Below are positions 1-5,702 of a stretch of 7,725 nucleotides of DNA, one piece after another. The DNA comes from JAGXLC01 sp046545815 (GTDB taxonomy: Bacteria > Bacteroidota > Bacteroidia > Bacteroidales > UBA12077). How positions within the stretch are numbered: the first letter of the stretch is position 1; each line of letters begins with the position of its first letter. A program made the translations under genes and the position numbers. The DNA is taken from positions 1 to 7,725 of the forward strand of contig JBKGZA010000154.1 of the NCBI GenBank assembly GCA_046545815.1. The letters run 5' to 3'. Below the pieces are notes generated by a model that worked only from the letters and a program-made list of their open reading frames with translations, was not told the origin of the DNA and searched no databases.

Positions 1-29
1 CTTAGTTTTTGGATACATAACGTATTTTT

Positions 30-109
30 CCTAATTTGGACAAGCCAAAACCAAAAAGGATGCTTTCAAGGAATTTAATGTGTTTCCGTTTTGGCTTGTC
101 CAAATTAGG
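30..109. repeat. Perfect 22-bp inverted repeat with 36-nt loop upstream of the tricorn gene
   Basis: The arm at 30-51 is the exact reverse complement of the arm at 88-109. The stem could extend by three more A-T pairs (54-56 with 83-85) past two mismatches. Each arm also contains a smaller interrupted palindrome, TTTGG-(5 nt)-CCAAA, at 35-49 and 90-104. The region could therefore fold as one long hairpin or as two small ones. The 3' arm ends 42 nt before the tricorn ATG. No T-run follows either arm, so it is not a typical intrinsic terminator. It could be a leader hairpin of the mRNA, a paired operator or a miniature mobile element. The repeat itself is directly visible; its role is unknown. 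Confidence 0.85.
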
Positions 110-151
110 GGATGCATAAATATACGTTAACAACAAAAAAAAGATTTGCTT

Positions 152-3100
152 ATGAAACGGATTTATCTGGTGATTTTCATCACCTTTTTGCTTTCTTTCC
201 TCAACGCAAGTGCCCGGGAAGAAGGTACGAGATTATTAAGATTTCCCGCCATACATGGGAATCAGATAGTATTTTCCTATGCCGGAGACTTATACACAGT
301 CGATGAAAGTGGAGGCACGGCAAGAAGACTCACTTCACATGAGGGCTATGAAATGTTTCCACGTTTTTCACCCGACGGAGAGAAAATTGCTTTTACCGGA
401 CAATATGACGGGAATACAGAAGTCTATACCATACCGAGCGAAGGGGGCTCTCCCAGAAGAGTCTCATATACTGCTACGCTAGACCGGGACGACGTGGCCG
501 ATCGCATGGGCCCCAATAACATTGTAATGACGTGGACTCCAGACGGAAAAAACATCATCTTCCGTTCAAGAAAAAAGTCCTTTAACTCATTCATCGGACA
601 GCTCTTTAAGGTGCCTGCAGAAGGTGGTGTACCTGAACAATTGCCTCTTCCGGAAGGTGGTTTTTGCAGCTACTCTTCCGACGGTAGCAAATTGGCTTAC
701 AATAGAGTATTTCGCGAATTCAGAACCTGGAAACATTACCGTGGCGGTATGGCAGATGATGTATGGATTCATGACTTCAATACCCATGAAACCCGGCCCA
801 TAACCGATAACAAAGCACAGGATATCATCCCCATGTGGAAGGGAAACACCGTGTATTTCCTTTCTGATCGTGACTGGAGAATGAATCTTTTTAAGTACGA
901 TATGGACACTGAAAAAGTTTCCAGGCTCACCAACTTTGACACATACGATGTGAAATTTCCCTCCATTGGGGATGATTATATTGTATTTGAAAACGGAGGC
1001 CAAATCTATAAATTTAACCTTCAAACCGAAGAAACAAGCCGGGTCCCTATAACCATCTCAAATGACATTACCTACAGCCGCGAGGAAATAGTAGATGCAA
1101 GCGAACATATACAAAATGCCGGTTTATCACCAAACGGCGAAAGAGTGACTTTCAGCGGCCGGGGAGATGTTTTTTCTGTACCTTCCAGGGAAGGGATCAC
1201 CTACAACCTGACCAAGTCATCAGACGCCAATGACCGCGATGCCAGGTGGTCGCCCGATGGAAAACACATCGCCTACATCTCCGATATGAGCGGGGAGTTT
1301 GAAATCTATATGCAGGACAAACAGGGAAAAGAAGCTCCGGTTCAACTGACAAAAGATGCCGATACCTACAAATATTCGCTGAAATGGGCGCCCGACAGCA
1401 AAAAGATCATGTGGAGCGATGCCGAATTTAGACTCAGGTACGTTAATGTACAAAACAAAGAAGTCACACGGGTGGATACTTCAAAATACGGTGAAATCAG
1501 CAGCTATCACTGGAGCCCTGACAGCAAGTGGATCACCTACACCAAAGAGGAGGAAAATGACATGTCAGTGGTCTGGGTGTACAATACCCAAACCGGTGAC
1601 AAATTCAAGGCCACTGAAGGATGGTACGATTCAGGCGAACCCAATTTTTCCGGCGACGGAAAATATCTCGTGCTGAGTTCCATGCGCAACTTTGACCCCA
1701 TATACAGCCGGGTCGAGTGGAATTATGCCTACAAGGATATGGAAAAAATCTACCTGATCACGCTCCAGAAGTCCACACCATCACCCTTTGCGCCAGCGAA
1801 TGACGAAGTTGCAGTGGATAATAAAAATGAAGAAAATAAAAGCGAATCTTCCGCAGAAGTTGAGGTCAACATTGACAAGGATGGCATTCAAAAACGTATC
1901 ATAGCTTTGCCTGTTAAGGCTTCAAATTATAGTAACATCTATGCGATTGATGACAGGGTATATTATCAGGAGCACGACTCTGACAACGACCAAATATCCA
2001 TCAAAATGTTTGACCTGAAAGAAGAAGAAGAAACTACACTGGGTAAAGGAATGCAATTTACCATATCGCCCAACAACAAAAAAATGCTCGTTAGGAAGGA
2101 CAAGGATTTTGCGGTAATCGATCTGCCCACCTCTGAAATACAGATGAAAGAAACTGTGGATATGTCCGATATGGAAGTCCGGATAGATCGCAAAAAGGAA
2201 TGGAAGCAGATTTTCAATGAGAGTTGGAGGCAGATACGCGATTTTTTCTATGTAGAAAACATGCACGGAGTGGACTGGAAAAATATGAAAGAACGATACA
2301 GGGAACTCCTGCCTCATGTCAATCACAGAAACGATCTCACTTATCTTATCGGACTGATGATCTCTGAACTGAATGTGGGCCATGCTTATATCCAGAGCGG
2401 AGACAGGCCCGAACCGGAACGCATCAAAACGGGCCTGTTGGGCGCTGAAATCACCAAACATGAATCCGGATATTTTCGCATCGATAGCATTCTTGAAGGC
2501 AACAACTGGAATGAGCAGGAAAAATCACCTCTTCAGGCCATCGGAGTAGATGTAGAGAAGGGCGATTTTATACTTGAGATCAACGGTGAATCCGTCAGGG
2601 AAATGAACGACCTGCATAGGGCACTTGTTGGTAAAGCCGGAAAAAAGGTGGAGGTTTGCTTCAGTTCCTCCCCAAATATGGAAGACAGCCATAGAGAGAT
2701 CATTCAGCCAATCAGTGATGAATCGGAATTATACTATCACAACTGGGTACAAAAAAATATGGAAACCGTGAATGAAAGAACCAACGGAGAAGTAGGTTAC
2801 ATTCATATCCCCGATATGATTACCAACGGACTCAATGAGTTTGTAGAACATTACTATCCGCAAATCACCAAGAAAGGTTTGATCATTGACGACAGGGGCA
2901 ATGGAGGAGGTAACGTATCTCCGATGATCATTGAGCGGCTTCGAAGAGCCGTTTCCCGAGCCAGCATGCGCCGTAATGTAGATGAACCTTCTCATACACC
3001 CTCCAAGGCTTTCCGCGGTCCTTTGGTACTGTTGGTAGACAAATATTCCGCATCTGACGGTGATTTATTTGCCTATTCGTTTAAAAAGAACAATCTGGGG

Positions 3101-3409
3101 CCGGTTATCGGTACCCGGACGTGGGGAGGCGTAGTTGGTATACGGGGCTCTTTACCGTTTATAGATGGGGGTTCTTTGCGTATTCCTCAATTTGCTTCCT
3201 ATTCTGCAGAAAAAAGCAAGTGGATCATAGAAGGCCATGGAGTTGAACCCGATATCCGGGTAGAGAATGATCCCTATAAAGAATACCAGGAAATTGATCA
3301 GCAATTGAATAAAGCAATTGAAGTAATCAGGAAAAAGGTTGAAGAAAAATATGAACCATTGCCTGAAATACCTAAAGCACCTGATAAATCCGGGGACAGC
3401 CAGGAATAG
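152..3409 (+). CDS. Exported tricorn protease homologue (S41 family serine peptidase)
   Basis: This is a 1085-residue protein with the full tricorn layout: signal peptide (about 1-21, ending in ASA), a first TolB/WD-like beta-propeller (about 25-315), a second propeller (about 320-680), the C1 helical part, a PDZ domain (about 760-850) and the C2 S41 protease core (about 855-1060). Propeller blades show repeated SPDGxxIAF/Y motifs such as FSPDGEKIAF and WSPDGKHIAY. Catalytic candidates are His744 in LNVGHAYI, the nucleophile Ser968 in YSASDGD, and Glu1027 in WIIEGHGVEPD. RGNGGGN (915-921) probably supplies part of the oxyanion hole. Positions nearly match the archaeal Thermoplasma enzyme (Ser745, His746, Ser965, Glu1023 from memory), but Gly743 replaces Ser745. 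Family members degrade oligopeptides into short peptides as large assemblies; this one should work in the periplasm. ATG 152 is preferred over TTG 146 because it directly precedes MKRIYLVIF, a normal signal n-region. No Shine-Dalgarno sequence is visible. An intrinsic terminator overlaps the stop. Confidence 0.96.
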   Translation: MKRIYLVIFITFLLSFLNASAREEGTRLLRFPAIHGNQIVFSYAGDLYTVDESGGTARRLTSHEGYEMFPRFSPDGEKIAFTGQYDGNTEVYTIPSEGGSPRRVSYTATLDRDDVADRMGPNNIVMTWTPDGKNIIFRSRKKSFNSFIGQLFKVPAEGGVPEQLPLPEGGFCSYSSDGSKLAYNRVFREFRTWKHYRGGMADDVWIHDFNTHETRPITDNKAQDIIPMWKGNTVYFLSDRDWRMNLFKYDMDTEKVSRLTNFDTYDVKFPSIGDDYIVFENGGQIYKFNLQTEETSRVPITISNDITYSREEIVDASEHIQNAGLSPNGERVTFSGRGDVFSVPSREGITYNLTKSSDANDRDARWSPDGKHIAYISDMSGEFEIYMQDKQGKEAPVQLTKDADTYKYSLKWAPDSKKIMWSDAEFRLRYVNVQNKEVTRVDTSKYGEISSYHWSPDSKWITYTKEEENDMSVVWVYNTQTGDKFKATEGWYDSGEPNFSGDGKYLVLSSMRNFDPIYSRVEWNYAYKDMEKIYLITLQKSTPSPFAPANDEVAVDNKNEENKSESSAEVEVNIDKDGIQKRIIALPVKASNYSNIYAIDDRVYYQEHDSDNDQISIKMFDLKEEEETTLGKGMQFTISPNNKKMLVRKDKDFAVIDLPTSEIQMKETVDMSDMEVRIDRKKEWKQIFNESWRQIRDFFYVENMHGVDWKNMKERYRELLPHVNHRNDLTYLIGLMISELNVGHAYIQSGDRPEPERIKTGLLGAEITKHESGYFRIDSILEGNNWNEQEKSPLQAIGVDVEKGDFILEINGESVREMNDLHRALVGKAGKKVEVCFSSSPNMEDSHREIIQPISDESELYYHNWVQKNMETVNERTNGEVGYIHIPDMITNGLNEFVEHYYPQITKKGLIIDDRGNGGGNVSPMIIERLRRAVSRASMRRNVDEPSHTPSKAFRGPLVLLVDKYSASDGDLFAYSFKKNNLGPVIGTRTWGGVVGIRGSLPFIDGGSLRIPQFASYSAEKSKWIIEGHGVEPDIRVENDPYKEYQEIDQQLNKAIEVIRKKVEEKYEPLPEIPKAPDKSGDSQE

Positions 3410-3425
3410 TCCCTGAATTTTTTTT
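3391..3425 (+). terminator. Intrinsic terminator overlapping the tricorn stop codon
   Basis: CGGGGAC at 3391-3397 pairs with GTCCCTG at 3409-3415, giving a 7-bp stem with one G-U pair and an 11-nt loop. Two A residues and a run of eight T residues (3418-3425) follow. The stem begins inside the last codons of the tricorn gene, and the stop codon TAG (3407-3409) lies at the end of the loop. The geometry fits a Rho-independent terminator for the tricorn transcript. If it works, the downstream thioredoxin gene needs its own promoter. Confidence 0.65.
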
Positions 3426-3432
3426 ATAAGTT

Positions 3433-3493
3433 TTAGTACCTTACCGGGCAAGTTTTGCCAGAAAAAACAAGGATTTGACCGGTAAGGTACTAA
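3433..3493. repeat. Perfect 15-bp inverted repeat with 31-nt loop after the tricorn gene
   Basis: TTAGTACCTTACCGG at 3433-3447 is the exact reverse complement of 3479-3493. The loop is 31 nt. The element starts only 8 nt after the T-run of the terminator, and no T-run follows its right arm, so it does not look like a second intrinsic terminator. Its arms do not match those of the repeat at 30-109, but the architecture is similar (perfect arms, loop of about 30-36 nt, next to the same gene). It could be a miniature transposable element, a protein binding site or an mRNA 3'-end structure. Function is not determined. Confidence 0.75.
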
Positions 3494-3532
3494 TAACAGG
3501 TGGAATCACAGTTGCATTCCTTCCGTTTTTGA

Positions 3533-3724
3533 TTTTTACTTCATAAACCGAAATATATTTTACAATATATTAAATTCTCTAACTCACATATAATCATTGA
3601 AATAAGCAACAAATTAACCAACCTCGAGGATTCTGTATCAGAAAAAATATTAAAGAAAGCCATTTTTGATTACCTTCCCAGCCTAAAAGATGAAATTCAC
3701 CTTATGATCATCCAGCCCCATTGA
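3533..3724 (+). other. Open reading frame of 63 codons without a usual start codon; possible gene remnant
   Basis: The frame is open from just after a TGA (3530-3532) to a TGA at 3722-3724 but has no ATG, GTG or TTG that would start most of it. The only in-frame ATG (3698-3700) lies near the end. The 3' half reads like a protein: NLEDSVSEKILKKAIFDYLP (about 3623-3682) followed by SLKDEIHLMIIQPH, with amphipathic helix-like spacing and mixed charge. I do not recognise a family. It may be the 3' remnant of a decayed gene, a small gene using a rare start such as ATT 3596, or a chance opening in AT-rich DNA. Together with the inverted repeat before it and the promoter after it, it fills the roughly 490-base gap between the tricorn and thioredoxin genes. 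Confidence 0.2.
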
Positions 3725-3797
3725 GGCCAATTGCTATCCACTTATTGAGTTTTTGTAATTTTTTTGAAAAGAATGCTTCATGCCATTATTTTTTTAT

Positions 3798-3805
3798 TAC
3801 ATTTG
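3798..3805 (+). promoter_or_regulatory. Bacteroidota-type -7 promoter element for the thioredoxin lipoprotein gene
   Basis: TACATTTG matches the Bacteroidota primary sigma factor -7 consensus TAnnTTTG exactly and sits behind a T-rich tract (3788-3795). Transcription would begin near 3812, about 88 nt before the preferred start codon at 3900 (about 43 nt before the alternative ATG at 3855). A TTTG at 3763-3766 is 31 nt upstream, too far for a normal -33 element (about 19-21 nt), so the match rests on the -7 box and on its position in an intergenic region after a terminator. Confidence 0.5.
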
Positions 3806-3899
3806 CATATGTTAATATTTATATATATAGTCAAACCAATAAAATGTATAACTGATGAAATCACTATCAAAGAAAGGTCAACCAACAAAATATAATCAT

Positions 3900-4397
3900 A
3901 TGAAAAGACTCACATTACTTTTACTGGTTCTGATCCCTTTTATGCTCCAGGCCTGCCAGGGCACAGGTGCGTCCGAGAAAGAAGAAAAAAATGAATCCTT
4001 TTCTTCCCACGGAGACGAAAACAAAGCTGTAATCAATCTTACCGCCGAACAATTCAGGGAAAAAATTGTGGACTATAAGAACAGTGAAACATGGGAATAT
4101 CAGGGAAACAAACCCTGTCTGATTGATTTTTACGCCGATTGGTGTGGACCCTGTAAGGTCACCTCACCCATTATAGAAGAGATAGCAAAAGAATACAAAG
4201 AAAAAATTCATGTTTACAAAGTGGATGTGGATGAGGAAAAAGAACTGGCCGGTGTAATGGGAATCCAGAGTATACCAACATTTCTTTATTGTCCGGAGGA
4301 AGGGAAACCCAGAATGAGCTCAGGTATAGGACAGTCTGAAAAAGAAACCAAACAAATATTCAGAGAGAACATTGAACAATTTTTACTTAAAAATTAA
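3900..4397 (+). CDS. Thioredoxin-fold lipoprotein
   Basis: The 165-residue product begins with a lipoprotein signal, MKRLTLLLLVLIPFMLQAC, giving a lipobox LQAC with lipidated Cys19. A charged linker rich in Glu, Lys and Ser follows (about 20-45), then one thioredoxin domain (about 45-160). The active site is DFYADWCGPCK with redox cysteines 82 and 85, and the cis-proline loop is IQSIPTF with Pro126. These are the standard residues for thiol-disulfide exchange. It should be anchored to the envelope and act on periplasmic thiols, as a reductant or in the place of a TlpA/DsbE-type protein; the substrate cannot be told. An in-frame ATG at 3855 would add 15 hydrophilic residues ahead of the signal. 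ATG 3900 is preferred because it leaves a normal short n-region. The acidic stretch after the Cys resembles signals that send Bacteroidota lipoproteins to the surface, but this is only suggestive. A promoter element lies at 3798-3805. Confidence 0.93.
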   Translation: MKRLTLLLLVLIPFMLQACQGTGASEKEEKNESFSSHGDENKAVINLTAEQFREKIVDYKNSETWEYQGNKPCLIDFYADWCGPCKVTSPIIEEIAKEYKEKIHVYKVDVDEEKELAGVMGIQSIPTFLYCPEEGKPRMSSGIGQSEKETKQIFRENIEQFLLKN

Positions 4398-4465
4398 GCT
4401 ATAATCAGGCTTTGTTGGCTAATTTACCTGTCAATCATTTTTTTCATTGAATTTCAAAAATTACT

Positions 4466-4957
4466 TTACCAGAATAATAGAAAGTTTTCTTGAGGTACGG
4501 ATTCTGCTTTACCCCCAAAATCCATACTTACCGGAGCATATAGGTCATCAATATTTTTGAAGCCCAATACGTAACTTCCCAATAAAACATGGTTGCATCT
4601 TACTCCCAAAAGGTAACTGCCTTTCCCCAGCTTAAAAGTCAGGGAATACTCCATATTTTTACCTTCTCTCTCCATATAAACGTTTCCGTCAGAATCAAAC
4701 AAGATGATCGAAATATCGCCCAATACATTAAACGTCCAAATTTGAACCGATATCTCTTTCTCTCCATCCATGGAAATCACCTTTTCTACATCACTGTTTC
4801 TGTATGTATAATTACTACCCAAGGTGTATTCAAACTGGTTTTCCTCCAATTTCTTTAATTCTTCATTGTATTGATTTACCACTAATTTCTTCGTAATTAT
4901 GCCGGTAACTATCAGAATTATAAAAAAAACGGTTATCACGATGACTGTTTTAAGCAT
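4466..4957 (-). CDS. Hypothetical single-pass membrane protein with extracytoplasmic beta-rich domain
   Basis: I do not recognise this family. The 163-residue product has an N-terminal hydrophobic segment (about 4-21, VIVITVFFIILIVTGII) preceded by a single Lys and followed by two Lys, so it may be a membrane anchor or an uncleaved signal. A short charged, possibly helical stretch (NQYNEELKKLEEN) follows, then about 115 residues of alternating hydrophobic and polar strands, including VQIWTFNVLGDISIILFDSDG and GKGSYLLGVRCNHVLLGSY, suggesting a small beta-sandwich outside the cytoplasm. There is one Cys in that domain. The start at 4957 is chosen because AAGGAGG lies 8 nt upstream (4966-4972). 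An in-frame ATG at 4999 would add 14 hydrophilic residues and has no such site. The gene converges with the thioredoxin gene (68-nt gap) and diverges from the DUF2784 gene. I see no clear terminator in the convergent gap. Confidence 0.72.
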   Translation of the reverse strand: MLKTVIVITVFFIILIVTGIITKKLVVNQYNEELKKLEENQFEYTLGSNYTYRNSDVEKVISMDGEKEISVQIWTFNVLGDISIILFDSDGNVYMEREGKNMEYSLTFKLGKGSYLLGVRCNHVLLGSYVLGFKNIDDLYAPVSMDFGGKAESVPQENFLLFW

Positions 4958-4965
4958 ATTTCCGG

Positions 4966-4972
4966 CCTCCTT
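4966..4972 (-). promoter_or_regulatory. Canonical Shine-Dalgarno sequence deciding the start at 4957
   Basis: On the minus strand AAGGAGG lies 8 nt before ATG 4957, an ideal distance. It is flanked by two CCGG tetramers (4962-4965 and 4974-4977) that can pair, which would place the site in an 8-nt hairpin loop. Strong Shine-Dalgarno sequences are uncommon in Bacteroidota, and the tricorn and thioredoxin starts here lack one. Confidence 0.55.
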
Positions 4973-5219
4973 TCCGGTAAAGCACCCATTAATAATCACT
5001 GGGATTTAGTTCTAAATATAAAAAAATCTGGAGAAATTTCTTAATCGGATAAAAAAATCTTATATTGTTGCATTCTAACCTGTCCGGCGACAGACTGAAA
5101 CAGTAAACCCACAAATAAGATACATTCGGTATTTTATTTTAGCGAATTTTTGTGTCTTAGGTGGCGGAAAAATTCTTTTTAGAGGAGTTTCATGGTTCAT
5201 CTCAACCAATTTTCATCTT

Positions 5220-5615
5220 ATGGAGATAATTCTACTACAAATTGCGGACATCTTTTTTGTGGCCTTCCATACCATCCTAACGCTATTTAATGCCACAGGC
5301 TGGATATGGAAAAAAACCCGCAAGCTCAACTTGATCACCCTTATTCTAACCGGAGCTTCCTGGTTTATCCTGGGATTGTTTTATGGTATTGGATATTGCC
5401 CGCTAACTGACTGGCATTTCCAGATTTTGCGTGAATTGGGTCATCGTAATCTACCCCATTCATATATTAAATATCTGGTGGAACGGATAACCCCCTTCAA
5501 TCCCGGAGCCACGCTTGTAGATACCACTACAGCAGTTGTGTTTTTCGTCGCCCTGGCCCTTTCGATCATCCTGAATATAAGGAATAGAAGAAGAACAAGA
5601 TATGTCAGGCAATGA
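5220..5615 (+). CDS. DUF2784 family integral membrane protein
   Basis: This 131-residue protein has three predicted membrane helices (about 4-30, 38-58 and 101-120) and a positively charged tail (RNRRRTRYVRQ) that is probably cytoplasmic. The signature resembles DUF2784: an N-terminal ADIFFVAFHTILTLFNATGW helix, then GYCPLTDWHFQ at about 58-68 after the second helix, then a helical loop with ELGHRNLPHSYIKYLVER. The role of this family is not known to me. His17, Cys60, His66, His75 and His80 stand out as possible metal or haem ligands, but that is speculation. ATG 5220 is the first in-frame ATG and directly precedes the first helix. It has no Shine-Dalgarno sequence of its own; an AGAGGAG at 5181-5187 is 32 nt upstream. 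The gene converges with the DPP-IV gene (87-nt gap). Confidence 0.82.
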   Translation: MEIILLQIADIFFVAFHTILTLFNATGWIWKKTRKLNLITLILTGASWFILGLFYGIGYCPLTDWHFQILRELGHRNLPHSYIKYLVERITPFNPGATLVDTTTAVVFFVALALSIILNIRNRRRTRYVRQ

Positions 5616-5702
5616 CTGTTATTTCTCGCCTGGATGATTTCGGCACAACTCAACAATCAGAGATCATCAATAATCTTCATTTTCCGGGATTCCATCTTGT
5701 TG

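Noticed and set aside
146..151. TTG at 146 as the tricorn start codon
   Set aside because: The ATG two codons later gives a normal signal peptide beginning MKR and is the more common start codon; nothing supports the TTG.
112..306. Open frame of 64 codons at the start of the tricorn gene, in a different frame
   Set aside because: It overlaps the tricorn coding region in another frame, has no recognisable protein character, and the tricorn frame carries a clear signal peptide and blades.
1922..2461. Minus-strand open frame of 179 codons inside the tricorn gene
   Set aside because: It is antisense to well conserved tricorn sequence, including the active-site His region, and its Phe- and Ile-rich product is typical of a shadow frame.
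3430..3546. Short open frame running through the second inverted repeat, ending in a hydrophobic stretch
   Set aside because: Only about 38 codons, with no ATG, and it is forced through a structural repeat; most likely chance.
3855..3899. ATG 3855 as the start of the thioredoxin lipoprotein
   Set aside because: It would place 15 hydrophilic residues before an otherwise standard lipoprotein signal. It cannot be fully excluded, because the distance from the promoter element would also fit.
4398..4465. Possible bidirectional terminator between the thioredoxin and hypothetical genes
   Set aside because: Only 4-5 bp AT-rich pairings (for example TCAAT at 4431 with ATTGA) are visible, without a GC-rich stem before a T-run in either direction.
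5616..5702. Terminator between the convergent DUF2784 and DPP-IV genes
   Set aside because: I see no GC-rich stem followed by a T-run on either strand.
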